Positions 34,151 through 43,379 of a DNA stretch of 64,000 bases are shown in pieces. Each line of letters opens with the position of its first letter. Within the stretch, counting starts at the first letter, position 1. The translations under genes were made by a program, and so were the position numbers. The stretch comes from Bacillus sp. RAR_GA_16 (GTDB lineage: Bacteria; Bacillota; Bacilli; Bacillales; Guptibacillaceae). The DNA lies in assembly GCF_020165985.1 (NCBI RefSeq), contig NZ_JAIUKZ010000006.1, forward strand, positions 78,203 to 142,202, read 5' to 3'. The notes beneath the pieces were generated by a model, which was not told the origin of the DNA, searched no databases, and saw only the letters and a program-made list of their open reading frames with translations.

Positions 34151-34813
34151 CATTTTAATTGTTGAGCGATAGGAGAGGAAAAGCATGCCCATTGAAACGA
34201 AAACGGTGACGAGCACCCATGCCCAGGCAAGGTTCATCTGTCCAGAGTCAATCGCTACATAAATCGCTGTTGGCATGGTTTGGGTCTTGCCCGGTAGGTT
34301 ACCAGCAAACATTAATGTGGCACCAAATTCTCCTAACGCTCGGGCAAAGCTTAATATCATTCCAGAGATTAATGCATTAGAGGCAAGCGGGATAGAAATG
34401 AGGCGTAACACCGTCCATCGCCCAGCGCCATCTACGCGAGCCGCATCTTCGATATCACGATCTACCGCTTCAAACCCCACTTTGGCAGACTGGTACATGA
34501 GTGGAAAAGCTACCACACTAGCCGCAACTACCCCGGCTTGCCATGTGAAAACAAGTGGATGCCGAAACACTGCTTCAATCCACTGACCAATCGGACTTGA
34601 AGCACCAAATAGAACGAGTAAGATAAAGCCAACGACTGAGGGAGGCAGAACGAGCGGGAGCATAATGACTGTATCAACGATACTTTTGCCCCGAAATGTC
34701 CTCCTTGCCATCAGGCGACTTACCGTAATGCCGAATATTGCTACAATGACGCTTGCAACAAGTGATATTTTTAGTGAAATGAAAATGGGACTTAGGAATT
34801 CATTCATCGACAC
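34148..34813 (-). CDS. modB: Molybdate ABC transporter permease ModB
   Basis: A 221-residue ABC permease with about five helices. The EAA loop is EDAARVDGAGRWTVLRLISIPLASNALISG (given here only in part by its family meaning, near 132-152), and SFARALGEFGATLMFAGNLPGKTQTMP (about 164-190) is the ModB/CysT-type signature. It forms the channel for molybdate import with ModA. Its start overlaps the end of modA by 14 bases, indicating translational coupling. No modC ATPase is present in the window. The neighbouring molybdoenzyme YuiH supports the substrate call. Confidence 0.93.
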   Translation of the reverse strand: MSMNEFLSPIFISLKISLVASVIVAIFGITVSRLMARRTFRGKSIVDTVIMLPLVLPPSVVGFILLVLFGASSPIGQWIEAVFRHPLVFTWQAGVVAASVVAFPLMYQSAKVGFEAVDRDIEDAARVDGAGRWTVLRLISIPLASNALISGMILSFARALGEFGATLMFAGNLPGKTQTMPTAIYVAIDSGQMNLAWAWVLVTVFVSMGMLFLSYRSTIKM

Positions 34814-35558
34814 TCACATCACTTTGAAAACCGTAAGCTTCAAAAATTTCTTTCGCTTCGTTACTTTGTAGAAAGGTGTAATATGCTGTTGCCTCTTGGC
34901 TAGCCCCTTTGATCACCCCGGCAGGATATATGATTGGCGAATACGCTTCTTCAGGAATTTTTTCAACAAGTTTTACATTGTTTGAAGAGCGATAATCCGT
35001 TTCGTATACGATTCCTGCCTCTGCATTACCTGTTTCAACGTATGTTAATACTTGTCGGACATCTTTTCCGAAAATAAGGTCTTCTTCAAGCTTGTCCCAT
35101 AAATTCATGAATTGTAAGGCTTCTTTCGCGTAAGCACCGGCCGGTACGGTTTCGGGAGTGCCGATCGCAAGACGCCTTACATTATCAAGTTTTGAAAAGC
35201 TTAAGCTGTTCGCTTTAGGGGTTTTAATCAATACGAGACTATTCTTTAACAACGGCTTTTGGTAATCTGGCTCGATTAAACCTTTATCGTTGACTGCCTG
35301 AAAATGAGATTCAGAAGCAGAAAGAAAGACGTCAATAGGGGCACCTTGTTTAATTTGATTAGCCAAAACGCCGGAAGAAGCAAGGTTAAGTGTAATGTCC
35401 GTTTCAGGGTGTTCTTTTTCATACATGTGGTTAAGTTCTTTCATCGCGTCACTTAAACTAGCTGCCGCTGCTACGGTAATACTAGTGGGTTCTGATTGCT
35501 TTGATTGACAGCCAGAAATCAGAAAAGCAATCATCGAGAAGAGTAATAAGCGTTTCAT
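34800..35558 (-). CDS. modA: Molybdate-binding lipoprotein ModA
   Basis: A 252-residue solute-binding protein. The lipoprotein signal peptide is MKRLLLFSMIAFLISGC with lipobox SGC (Cys17). The ModA domain shows AAASLSDAMKELNHMYEKE, NLASSGVLANQIKQGAPIDV and a C-terminal AYYTFLQSNEAKEIFEAYGF. Oxyanion-binding serines in AAASL and ASSG are present. It captures molybdate, possibly tungstate, outside the cell. ATG 35558 is preferred because AAGGA lies nine bases upstream. It overlaps modB. Confidence 0.93.
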   Translation of the reverse strand: MKRLLLFSMIAFLISGCQSKQSEPTSITVAAAASLSDAMKELNHMYEKEHPETDITLNLASSGVLANQIKQGAPIDVFLSASESHFQAVNDKGLIEPDYQKPLLKNSLVLIKTPKANSLSFSKLDNVRRLAIGTPETVPAGAYAKEALQFMNLWDKLEEDLIFGKDVRQVLTYVETGNAEAGIVYETDYRSSNNVKLVEKIPEEAYSPIIYPAGVIKGASQEATAYYTFLQSNEAKEIFEAYGFQSDVSVDE

Positions 35559-35697
35559 ATGGAAAGGTCCTTTCATCTGCTAATCTTCCATCTATTATAA
35601 CGAATCCTCTTTGATTTGTACGGAAAGAAGACAGAGAAAAATCGAGTCAATTTGCTTTTGGGAGCTAATTGACTCGATTTAAACGAAGAAAGGAATG

Positions 35698-36582
35698 CTA
35701 GAAGAAGAGTTTCGGTTTTGGGTATTTCGTTTGCCGCCTTACAGTGAAAGGGTTTTCTGTAGCTGAATCGCAAGTTGAATTAAAAGGATATTCAATCACT
35801 TGCTTGTATGGTGGCGGAGCGAGTTTAGCGTGGCGGTTTTCACGATATGGTGTATCAATCGATTGGCCGCGGCTATTTTCTTCTTTCTTTAACTCTGAAG
35901 TGACAATTGAACCAATTTGTTTTCCTAAACGAAGCCCTTCCTCGTTATCGACAGGAAAATGAACCCCGGCATAGAGTCTTGAAACGGCACATTCTTTTGC
36001 AAGTTCGATTAAACGATCTCGTTCGGCAGGGAAGAAGTAAGATAAGATTTCAGCCGTTGTACCGCTGATTGTTGCATGACCTGATGGATAGGTTGGGTGT
36101 CTTGGCGTACAGAGAAGGGACTCAAACTCGTGATCGAGCTGGTTAGGTCGAGCGACATTCCAGCGGTACTTTAAATACCAGGCCGTTGTAAATGCATCGT
36201 TCATACCCGCTGAAACGGCTGCAAGAATTCTTGCGGCCCGTGGAGCCGTCACGCCATACGTATCAATTAATTTATCGATAACAGGAGTCCATTGTTTACT
36301 TGCTACTCCAGTTCCCCAATATTCTGCTACCTTTGCCTGTTTAGGTGTAAGATGCTTACTAGCATGTTTTACTTTCTTTAATTCCTTCTCCCAATCGATG
36401 GTCGAAGGATGCTGAATATCGAGTTCAATCGGTCTTCCGCTAAGGGTTGTGAAGCGTCCCGGTGGTTTGTTCCGAAGGTAATAGTCCGGCCACGAACCGG
36501 CATAAGGTTCTTCTGGATTGTGAGGGGGCTTCTCTTCACCTGCATATGGAAGTTCTGACCACTTTTTATAATCATCTGCCAT
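35698..36582 (-). CDS. PAP2/vanadium haloperoxidase-like phosphatase
   Basis: A 294-residue soluble protein of the PAP2-haloperoxidase superfamily. The three signature motifs are KYRWNVARP (about 161), PSGHATISG (about 185) and SRLYAGVHFPVD (about 221). Residues ahead of them form a helical bundle and the C-terminus is basic and proline-rich. No signal peptide is visible. Members either hydrolyse phosphate esters or use vanadate for halide oxidation; the sequence alone does not decide. ATG 36582 has AGGAGG nine bases upstream; a start 11 codons earlier lacks one. Confidence 0.85.
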   Translation of the reverse strand: MADDYKKWSELPYAGEEKPPHNPEEPYAGSWPDYYLRNKPPGRFTTLSGRPIELDIQHPSTIDWEKELKKVKHASKHLTPKQAKVAEYWGTGVASKQWTPVIDKLIDTYGVTAPRAARILAAVSAGMNDAFTTAWYLKYRWNVARPNQLDHEFESLLCTPRHPTYPSGHATISGTTAEILSYFFPAERDRLIELAKECAVSRLYAGVHFPVDNEEGLRLGKQIGSIVTSELKKEENSRGQSIDTPYRENRHAKLAPPPYKQVIEYPFNSTCDSATENPFTVRRQTKYPKPKLFF

Positions 36583-36648
36583 AGCTTGTTTCCTCCTTAA
36601 ATCACTACTCATCATAGTAAATGCATCGTGAAATAAAGAGGTGTCAAA

Positions 36649-37290
36649 TTACCTTACCATTCCATTTCTTATCGCATATACAGCGGCTTGCGTACGATCT
36701 TGGACACCAAGTTTTCCAAGAATGTTACTTACATGCGTCTTGACTGTTTTTAAGCCAATAAATAACTCTTCGGCAATTTGACTATTTGTTTTCCCTTCAC
36801 CGATAAGAAGAAGAACTTCTTTTTCTCGTTTCGTTAATTCTTCGTGGAGGGGTTTCTGTTGTTTAGATCGGAGCTGGTTCATCATTTTTTGAGCTACTTT
36901 CTGCTCAATGACGCTTTCATCTTGTATGGCTTTCCGGATTGTATCGATAATTTCGTCTGCTGAAGCCGTTTTAAGCAGATAGCTGAATGCGCCCGCTTCA
37001 ATAGCGGGGAAAATCTGTTCATCATCGTAAAAGCTTGTGATGATAATAATTTTCGTGTTTGGAAGGGAGGCCATAATCTCTTTTGTTGCTTCAATACCCG
37101 TCATTTCAGGCATAATAAGATCCATTAGAATCACATCAGGATGAAGTTCATTGGCAAGAGAAACGGCTTCTTTACCATTTGCCCCTTCGCCAACGATTTG
37201 AAAGTCAGGCTCAGTTAATAAATAAGCTTTTAACCCTTTTCTTACCATATCATGGTCATCTACAATCATCATGTTAATTTCTTTTGTCAT
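36649..37290 (-). CDS. liaR: LiaR/VraR-type response regulator
   Basis: A 213-residue NarL/LuxR-type response regulator. The receiver domain (1-125) has phospho-acceptor Asp in DVILMDLIMPEMTG (about 55), acidic pocket DDHD (about 11-14) and the switch Thr/Lys region ITSFYDDEQI. The LuxR helix-turn-helix (about 148-210) contains LTKREKEVLLLIGEGKTN and GLKTVKTHVSNILGKL. It is the last gene of liaF-liaS-liaR, the three-component system that answers cell-wall antibiotics and envelope stress. Because liaS is frameshifted, its phosphorylation source in this strain is uncertain. Confidence 0.92.
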   Translation of the reverse strand: MTKEINMMIVDDHDMVRKGLKAYLLTEPDFQIVGEGANGKEAVSLANELHPDVILMDLIMPEMTGIEATKEIMASLPNTKIIIITSFYDDEQIFPAIEAGAFSYLLKTASADEIIDTIRKAIQDESVIEQKVAQKMMNQLRSKQQKPLHEELTKREKEVLLLIGEGKTNSQIAEELFIGLKTVKTHVSNILGKLGVQDRTQAAVYAIRNGMVR

Positions 37291-37292
37291 CC

Positions 37293-38322
37293 TTATCCCT
37301 CCAATGGTACGCGAACTTCGACTAATGTGCCCTCATTTGCACGTGAAGAAACGCGTAGCTGTCCGCCGATTTCATCGCTACGTTCCTGCATCGAACCGAG
37401 CCCATATGCACCTTTTTTGTTTGTATTCATTTCAAATCCTTTTCCATTATCTTTGATATGTAATAAAAATTGGTTGTTCTTAAGCTTTACCGTAATGCGA
37501 ATCTCAGTAGCTTCAGCATGGCGAAGCGCGTTACCGAGACTTTCTTGAACAATCCGAAATAGATTTTCCTCTATGCCACTAGGAAGTTCAGGTAATTCAT
37601 CAAGAGAAAGCGTAAAGGTGACACCTGATTTTTTCTCTAATTCATCCACAAGCTTGGTAATTCCTTCACAAAGTGAGTCATCTGATAAGTGGAATCGGTC
37701 GAAGGTGAAGAAGAAGCGCTCTCATTTCAACTTGTGCTTTACTTGCAAGGTCTGCTACATCGAGCATTTGGGACTTTGCGGTTTCACTGTCTCGATTGAA
37801 CATTTTTATAGAGGCTGATGCCATCATATTTAGGGCAAAGAGCTGTTGGCTAACAGCGTCGTGTAAATCACGAGCGAGACGCTGTCGTTCCTCAATAATA
37901 GCTGCTCCTCTCGCTTTATCAGCCAAATCCGCCTTTTGATTGGCCAGGTTTTGTAAAGATGTGACCTGCTTCTGTAGCTTATCTGCCAGTTCGTTTAATT
38001 CATCGCTAATTCGTCCAATTTCATCATCTTCTGTAATCGTCATTTTCTCAGTGAATTTGCCTCTAGATAAAGCAATGATTTGGGTGGATATATCTTCAAG
38101 ACGGTTTCGAATGGAAAGGGTATCTTTGTAGCTGAAATAGCTCCCTAATACGACCACAAGGATCATAACGAAAAAGGGTGAAACTAAGCTAAACCAGAAA
38201 GGTACAAATCCCGGATGAAGAAACAAGCCAATCTGAATAACGAGGAAATAAAGAATTCCTGTAAATAGCGCTGTAAAAAGGATCGATTTTAATAATTTCC
38301 AGCGTAAAGTGGTTTTGTTCAC
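37293..38322 (-). pseudogene. liaS: LiaS-type sensor histidine kinase with a one-base frameshift
   Basis: The first frame (38322-37678, GTG start behind GAGGAAGGTG) gives 214 residues: two membrane helices (about 12-33 and 42-64), a HAMP domain, and the HisKA_3 motif RLARDLHDAVSQQ with phospho-acceptor His154. After HLRPI (residue 210) the frame breaks at PLIR-stop. Reading one base on restores HLSDDSLCEGITKLVDELEKK and the complete HATPase domain (EESLGNALRHAE-like N box, DNGKGF, GLGSMQER) to the stop at 37293. The extra base lies in the GG at 37691-37692. It could be a genuine lesion or a sequencing error. Confidence 0.88.
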
Positions 38323-38339
38323 CGTGGATGCACCTTCCT

Positions 38340-39059
38340 CTAAATTCGATCAACTCGTAAATCAAGTACGGAAAAGTCTAGATAAAAGACGATGCGCTGA
38401 AGAGCATCGTTGAAATCGTCTGTTTCATAGGTGATAGCGTGACCTCTTCCAACCGTATCTTGATTGTGTTTATCAATTGTGGCAGATAATACGTGTGCGC
38501 TCCCATCGATTCGAAATGGGAGATCCTCTGGAAGAATGACATTGATGTCACCCACAAATCCAGAAAGGTTAATCACCACCTCTTTCTCTGGAATAAGAGT
38601 TGTAGAGAAATCAAAATCATAATCGCACACAAAGCTCCAGTCATGCATTGAGCGAACTTCCCAATTCGGTTTATTGTAGGAATGATCTCGTACAAGGCCA
38701 AAGCCCTGACTTTTGCGGAACTGCCCAAGTATTTTTATTCCCATTAAAATAAAAATAAGCGGCCAAAGTTTCCAAATGCTCCATAGACCAAATTCGATTA
38801 CATGAAACCGATCAAGTACGAGAAGTAGCCCGATGGTGAAAAGAAGGGTGCCAGTTGTCCATTTTTTTCGCCTTACAGAAGGCATAAAAGCTTCCAAAAG
38901 ATATTTCGCTCCGAGTAAAAGCAACAAGAAAGGATAAAAGAAGACAATCGCTTCCGTCATTTCCATGGAAATAATGCCGAGATTTATAAGAAGAAGAAAA
39001 ATTCCCAAACCAACAAAAAATGCTGCTACCAGGAATCGTCCTGTTTGTGTTCGTTTCAT
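38340..39059 (-). CDS. liaF: LiaF/VraT-type membrane regulator
   Basis: A 239-residue membrane protein. Four hydrophobic segments occupy residues about 8-105 (FLVAAFFVGLGIFLLLINLG and others). A cytosolic C-terminal domain (about 140-239) resembles the DUF2154/cell-wall-active antibiotics response domain: DWSFVCDYDFDFSTTLIPEKEVVINLSGFVGD is cited here by position 143-175. LiaF proteins hold LiaS inactive until the envelope is stressed. ATG 39059 is chosen, with GGGGAGATCAC ahead; a longer frame to 39134 lacks a site. The liaS gene starts 17 bases downstream. Confidence 0.88.
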   Translation of the reverse strand: MKRTQTGRFLVAAFFVGLGIFLLLINLGIISMEMTEAIVFFYPFLLLLLGAKYLLEAFMPSVRRKKWTTGTLLFTIGLLLVLDRFHVIEFGLWSIWKLWPLIFILMGIKILGQFRKSQGFGLVRDHSYNKPNWEVRSMHDWSFVCDYDFDFSTTLIPEKEVVINLSGFVGDINVILPEDLPFRIDGSAHVLSATIDKHNQDTVGRGHAITYETDDFNDALQRIVFYLDFSVLDLRVDRI

Positions 39060-39435
39060 GTGATCTCCCCAGTTCCTTCTGTCTCCTATGGTGACATATT
39101 TGACAGCTGTTTGTTTATTTCCTGCTCGTACCATAAATTAGTCTAAGATGAAAAGAGTCCCTTTTAAGGGAATCATGAGCTAGACTGGTCTCATTTGATA
39201 CTAGTTTCTATCTTGAAACACTGTTACGATGTTGGCAACCTTCATCTAATATTAGTGTAAATGAAGATAAGTGAATTGGGGAGTTTCTTGCGATTGAAGT
39301 TTACTCCGCCTTAAGACTGAAATTTCATGTTAAAATGGAAGCGATTAGTGGAAAGTAGAGAACAAGAGAAGGATGAAGCGCTTTTAACTCGAATAGAGTA
39401 AGAAGAGTAAGGTTTCTAATGAGAGAGGGAATAAA
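39060..39435. other. Divergent intergenic region upstream of liaF
   Basis: 376 bases. It should hold the liaFSR promoter on the minus strand. TCCCTT-TT-AAGGGA (near 39160-39175) is a short symmetrical element. I cannot assign a LiaR box with confidence and see no gene. Confidence 0.3.
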
Positions 39436-39765
39436 ATGAAACAAAAACGCATGTTTAAACTGGCCGTTGCAGGATGTGTACTTGGCATTATCGCAGCTGT
39501 GCTCTCAAGGTTTAATGTGATACCTCTAATTCAAGTCAAAGATATTTCATTTTTAACTGCTTTTATTTTTCCCGCATTTGCCGTACTCGGCTGTTATTTT
39601 GTGAAGACAAGACCGATTATTGGAGGGTTCAGTTTGCTTGTTTCAGCAGCAGGCGGAATCATATTTTTGTCGATTTTTTATATTATACCAGCTGCTTTTC
39701 TCGTTACATCTGGATTTTTGAGCATTTTACTAAAAGAAGAACCGCAATTGGTTGCAAACAAATAA
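39436..39765 (+). CDS. Small polytopic membrane protein (DUF4064-like)
   Basis: A 109-residue integral membrane protein with three or four helices (LAVAGCVLGIIAAVLS, FLTAFIFPAFAVLGCYF, IGGFSLLVSAAGGIIFL, IIPAAFLVTSGFLSIL). The basic N-terminus KQKRMFK favours a cytosolic start. It resembles short DUF4064-type Firmicute proteins of unknown role; the link is weak. RBS GAGAGGGA. It is divergent from the liaF operon, so a link to envelope stress is possible but unproved. Confidence 0.75.
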   Translation: MKQKRMFKLAVAGCVLGIIAAVLSRFNVIPLIQVKDISFLTAFIFPAFAVLGCYFVKTRPIIGGFSLLVSAAGGIIFLSIFYIIPAAFLVTSGFLSILLKEEPQLVANK

Positions 39766-39787
39766 CGGTCCCTCAGCTGGACCGTTA
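39764..39787. terminator. Terminator-like hairpin between convergent genes
   Basis: AACGGTCC pairs with GGACCGTT; T-tract is weak (ATTTGG). Confidence 0.5.
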
Positions 39788-40615
39788 TTTGGTATGAAGG
39801 AAGTCTCGAATAGCATTTGCCGTTTCGATTGGTCTCTCTTCTGGTATTAAATGACCGGTATGGGAGAAAACAAGCAGATCTGCATCAGGCAGGTCTTTTT
39901 TCATGCGCTCTCCGACACGAAGGGGAACGAGGCGATCATCGCTTCCCCAGATAAGTAGAATAGGGAAATTAATTTTATTAAGCGTCTTTGTAGCCAAATC
40001 TTCCTCACGATCTCGAATGAGGCGACAAAGCGCCAGAAAAAAGCCTTTTTCATTAAAGCTAGCTGTATAGCCATCAATCACTTGTTGCGTCAAAAGTTTC
40101 CGATCATAAACAAGGTGTTCGAAATTTTTTCGTAAATTAATCGCGCTCATTGATAAGTTAAGGCAGTATGGAAAAAAAGGGAGATACGAACAAATTCTCA
40201 AACCTAATGAAGAGGACTTAATATAACTCGAGCTACATAAGAGAATGAGCTTCTCAATTCTTTCTGGATGTTGAATGCACGTCCGTAAGGCGATTTGGCC
40301 ACCCATCGAATGACCGACTAGGATAGCTTTTTCAACCTGCATTTTTTCAAGCAGCCGATTTGTAAGGGCGGCATATTCATGTAGGGAATAATGAATATCA
40401 CAGTTTTTTTCACTTTCGCCAAACCCAGGCAAATCAAAACTTAACAGACTGTAATGATCATGAAGGAGAGGGAAAAGCTTACGAAAGCTATAAGAAGATG
40501 AAAGAAAACCATGAATAAAGACGAGCGTCTTCACGCGTGGGTTTGGATGTTTGTAATACTCATAAGACAATGTCACTTTGTCGATTTCCACTTTTTCTTT
40601 CTTCGTTTTAAACAA
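39785..40615 (-). CDS. Alpha/beta hydrolase
   Basis: A 276-residue alpha/beta-fold hydrolase. The oxyanion region is VFIHGFLSSSYSFR (about 32), the nucleophile elbow VGHSMGGQ places Ser at about 104, the acid is in LLIWGSDDRLVP (about 224-228) and the His in FSHTGHLIPEE (about 255). Esterase, lipase or C-C hydrolase activity is possible; the substrate is unknown. No signal peptide, so cytosolic. It stands alone. Confidence 0.9.
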   Translation of the reverse strand: MFKTKKEKVEIDKVTLSYEYYKHPNPRVKTLVFIHGFLSSSYSFRKLFPLLHDHYSLLSFDLPGFGESEKNCDIHYSLHEYAALTNRLLEKMQVEKAILVGHSMGGQIALRTCIQHPERIEKLILLCSSSYIKSSSLGLRICSYLPFFPYCLNLSMSAINLRKNFEHLVYDRKLLTQQVIDGYTASFNEKGFFLALCRLIRDREEDLATKTLNKINFPILLIWGSDDRLVPLRVGERMKKDLPDADLLVFSHTGHLIPEERPIETANAIRDFLHTK

Positions 40616-40711
40616 ACTCTTCAGCTCCTCTCCTGCAATCGTTATTTAAAGTTTGGCTTACTTACACGAAGTTTATCCTGTTTGAAAGAGGAGAGAAGAA
40701 CGTGTTGAAGA

Positions 40712-40743
40712 CAAAAAAAGAGACGAGGCGCTGGCCTCGTCTT
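40712..40743 (-). terminator. Terminator of the sodium symporter gene
   Basis: AGACGAGGC and GCCTCGTCT stem; on the minus strand it is followed by a T-run (plus-strand A7 at about 40713-40719). Confidence 0.75.
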
Positions 40744-40819
40744 TCAAAAGGGGGAATATAGATAGCTTACTACTTCTGTTATTCCCAGGTGAGATGAAAA
40801 ATATACGTCTATTTTAAAA

Positions 40820-42160
40820 TTAATAAGAAAGTAGGGAAGTAATAAGCACGATTGCAATGGCTGCTGGGACAAAATAACGAATGAGACCATACCAGATTGG
40901 GAAAATTACGCGTCCTATGTTGGAAGACATCATGACTTCATCAGCCAGGATCGCTCGCTTCATTTTTCGTGACACAAAGACGGAAATGAGGAGAGCGCCA
41001 ATCGGCATTAATAAGTTACTTGCCAGAAAGTCCATCATATCAAAGATGCCCCTACCGAATACGGAAACATCTGCAAGAACGCCAAATGACAGGGCAGAAG
41101 GAATTCCGAGTAGAAACACACATAAGCCTGCGATCCAAGAAACTTGCTTACGCTTACCTTCACCGCGCGTCACTGTTGATACGATTATTTCCATTAAGGA
41201 AAATGCAGACGTTAACGTTGCAAATAGTAAAAGCGCTAGGAAAACAGTGAAGAATAGGCCGCCAAATGCCATTTGATTAAACACAGCAGGAAGAACGGTG
41301 AAAATGAGTCCAGGTCCTTCTGTCGGCTCAAAGCCAAAGGCAAAGACAGCAGGGAAGATTGCAAGACCAGCTAGAAACGAAATAAGCACATTTAAGCTAA
41401 CGACTGAAACAACTGAACCGGTGAGGTCCGCTTTTTTATCTAAATAAGAGCTGTACGTCACCATCAATGAAATTCCGACACTGAGCGCAAAGAACGATTG
41501 ACCAAGAGCATCTAACACACCTTCAGCTGATAGCATTGAAAAGTCAGGCTGTAGGAAGAAGGCAACACCTTCCATCGCGCCATCAAGGGAAAGCGACCGA
41601 ACAACAAGCACAAGAAAAAGAATAAAAAGTGCGGGCATCATATAGCGACTTGCTGTTTCAATCCCTTTTTTAATTCCGAACTGCACAATCGCTACAGTAA
41701 TGGCTAAGAAAAGCGCCTGTGTTAGAAGGGCTGTCGAAGGACTACCGATTATGTCGCCAAATAGCTGTTCATAACGGCTATTTGGAAGGCCAGTAAGTGA
41801 TCCAGACAAGCTTCTGGCTAAGTACGTAATGACCCATCCTCCAATAACGCTATAGAAGGAAAGAATGATAAAGGAAGCGATCACACCAAGGTAGCCGAGC
41901 CATTTCCACTGATCTTTTCCTGAAATGGTTTTATAGGAAGAAACCGCATTTTGTTGAGAGTGTCGACCGACAACAAATTCAGCTAGTAACATAGGAGCGC
42001 CAACTAAAACGGTGAAAAGAAGAAAAACGAGGAAAAACGCAGCCCCACCGTTTGTACCTGCCATATATGGAAATTTCCACAGTGCACCAAGCCCGATAGC
42101 TGACCCAGCTGAAGCCAGAATAAACCCGAATCTTGACGACCATTGATCATTTGATTTCAT
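40820..42160 (-). CDS. Sodium:neurotransmitter symporter family (SNF) transporter
   Basis: A 446-residue polytopic protein of the LeuT/SNF family with 11-12 helices. The N-terminus carries the signature WSSRFGFILASAGSAIGLGALWKFPYMAG (about residues 7-34), with the unwound TM1 that binds sodium and substrate. SFFALSVGISLMVTYSSYL (about 232) is TM6. It imports an amino acid with sodium. B. subtilis YocR and YhdH are relatives. The sodium coupling suits a marine or alkaliphilic host. Substrate unknown. Confidence 0.93.
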   Translation of the reverse strand: MKSNDQWSSRFGFILASAGSAIGLGALWKFPYMAGTNGGAAFFLVFLLFTVLVGAPMLLAEFVVGRHSQQNAVSSYKTISGKDQWKWLGYLGVIASFIILSFYSVIGGWVITYLARSLSGSLTGLPNSRYEQLFGDIIGSPSTALLTQALFLAITVAIVQFGIKKGIETASRYMMPALFILFLVLVVRSLSLDGAMEGVAFFLQPDFSMLSAEGVLDALGQSFFALSVGISLMVTYSSYLDKKADLTGSVVSVVSLNVLISFLAGLAIFPAVFAFGFEPTEGPGLIFTVLPAVFNQMAFGGLFFTVFLALLLFATLTSAFSLMEIIVSTVTRGEGKRKQVSWIAGLCVFLLGIPSALSFGVLADVSVFGRGIFDMMDFLASNLLMPIGALLISVFVSRKMKRAILADEVMMSSNIGRVIFPIWYGLIRYFVPAAIAIVLITSLLSY

Positions 42161-42472
42161 CTTGTCACCTCATACAATATAGTAAGTCCAATTGAATGGC
42201 ATTTTATCACTATAGCGAGCGGAAAGAATTCAGTCAATATCAAATATTCATGTATTTATTTACCACATGCTAGAAGCGTTGGTACTACTGAAGTGTCGAG
42301 TTATAACTCTCTTCGTTTTATTTTGAAAATAAATGCTTTATAATGATTTCATGTCTTGCTATTCCTTCAATAGAAGGGTAGAATTCTTAGAAAAGGCCAG
42401 TATGATGTTTTGTCTAGATTCGACATCTATGTTATACTAGTTAAGTTGAAAAAATTTGTTAGGAGTGTTTTC
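42161..42472. other. Intergenic region upstream of yugI
   Basis: 312 bases, AT-rich. It holds the yugI promoter at 42410-42438 and presumably the symporter promoter on the other strand. No other gene is seen. Confidence 0.4.
42410..42438 (+). promoter_or_regulatory. Strong sigma-A promoter of yugI
   Basis: TTGTCT (42410-42415), 17-base spacer, TATACT (42433-42438) preceded by TG at the extended -10 position. RBS AGGAGTG and ATG 42473 follow about 30 bases later. Confidence 0.65.
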
Positions 42473-42889
42473 ATGGCAGAGCAATATAACGTCGGTGATA
42501 TCGTAGAAGGGAAGGTAACTGGAATTAAGCCTTTTGGCGCATTCGTTGCAATTGACGACCAAAAGCAAGGTCTAGTTCACATCTCTGAAATTTCTCACGG
42601 GTACGTAAAAAATATCGAAGATCAACTTACTGTAGGAGACGAAGTTAAGGTCAAAATCCTTAACATTGAAGAAGGTTCCGGTAAAATCTCTCTTTCAATC
42701 CGTGCTACTCAGCCAAAACCTGAGCGTCCGGAAAGAAAGCCTCGCCCAGCAGCACCAAGCGGCGGAAACAAGAAACCACAACAAACTTCTTCTCCACAAG
42801 GCTTCAACACGCTTGAAGATAAGCTTAAAGACTGGTTGAAAGAGTCTAACGACCGTCAAGCTCAATTGAACAAGCGTCTTAAGAAGTAA
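42473..42889 (+). CDS. yugI: S1 domain RNA-binding protein YugI (general stress protein 13)
   Basis: A 138-residue protein with one S1 RNA-binding domain (about 5-75; GDIVEGKVTGIKPFGAFV, GLVHISEIS, VKVKILNIEEGSGKISLSI). A Pro/Lys-rich linker follows (about 80-110), then a C-terminal LEDKLKDWLKESNDRQ helix. YugI-type proteins associate with ribosomes in Bacillus, and this one was named general stress protein 13. ATG 42473 is chosen because AGGAGTG lies just upstream and the promoter occupies the sequence before it. Confidence 0.92.
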   Translation: MAEQYNVGDIVEGKVTGIKPFGAFVAIDDQKQGLVHISEISHGYVKNIEDQLTVGDEVKVKILNIEEGSGKISLSIRATQPKPERPERKPRPAAPSGGNKKPQQTSSPQGFNTLEDKLKDWLKESNDRQAQLNKRLKK

Positions 42890-42895
42890 TGAATG

Positions 42896-42930
42896 AAAGA
42901 AGGCAGCCACAAAGGCTGCCTTCTTTTTTC
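42896..42930 (+). terminator. Terminator of yugI
   Basis: AAGAAGGCAGCC and GGCTGCCTTCTT with loop ACAAA, followed by Ts. Confidence 0.85.
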
Positions 42931-42981
42931 ATTTAGAAGAAATTTAGTACTCAGTCAAATCTAGCGCTTGCTTCGTTATAG

Positions 42982-43212
42982 CTATGTCGTTGCGCGATCA
43001 GGATCATGTGAAAGCTCTTCTGTCGGCTTGAAAAGTAATGTTAGGCAATATAGTCCACTTAACCCGACAAGGCCATAAACGATTCGAGCAAGTGCCGCAT
43101 TTTGCCCTCCGAAAATAGCCGCTACTAGGTCAAATTGGAAAAATCCAATGAGTCCCCAATTGATCGCTCCAATGATAACTAATGCAAGTGCGACTCGTTG
43201 TAGTGTGCTCAA
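42982..43212 (-). CDS. yuzA: DUF378 membrane protein YuzA
   Basis: A 76-residue membrane protein with two helices (LALVIIGAINWGLIGFFQFDLVAAIFGG, cited as residues 9-36, and IVYGLVGLSGLYCLTLL at about 44-60). The INWGL-x-GFF-x-DLV pattern is the DUF378 signature. The C-terminus is polar (EELSHDPDRATT). Function unknown. Its place between yugI and an iron alcohol dehydrogenase matches B. subtilis. Confidence 0.9.
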   Translation of the reverse strand: MSTLQRVALALVIIGAINWGLIGFFQFDLVAAIFGGQNAALARIVYGLVGLSGLYCLTLLFKPTEELSHDPDRATT

Positions 43213-43379
43213 AAGAAACCCTCCTTTTATTAGAAAACATAATGATTCATTAATAAGATGACATAAATTCCATCACAATATACATCGAATCACCACATCC
43301 TTCCTTTAAGCAGATTGCTTTATTTTTAATAAGGGATGAGGCATAATAAACCTGATTTGAAATAAAGGAGGACATACCA

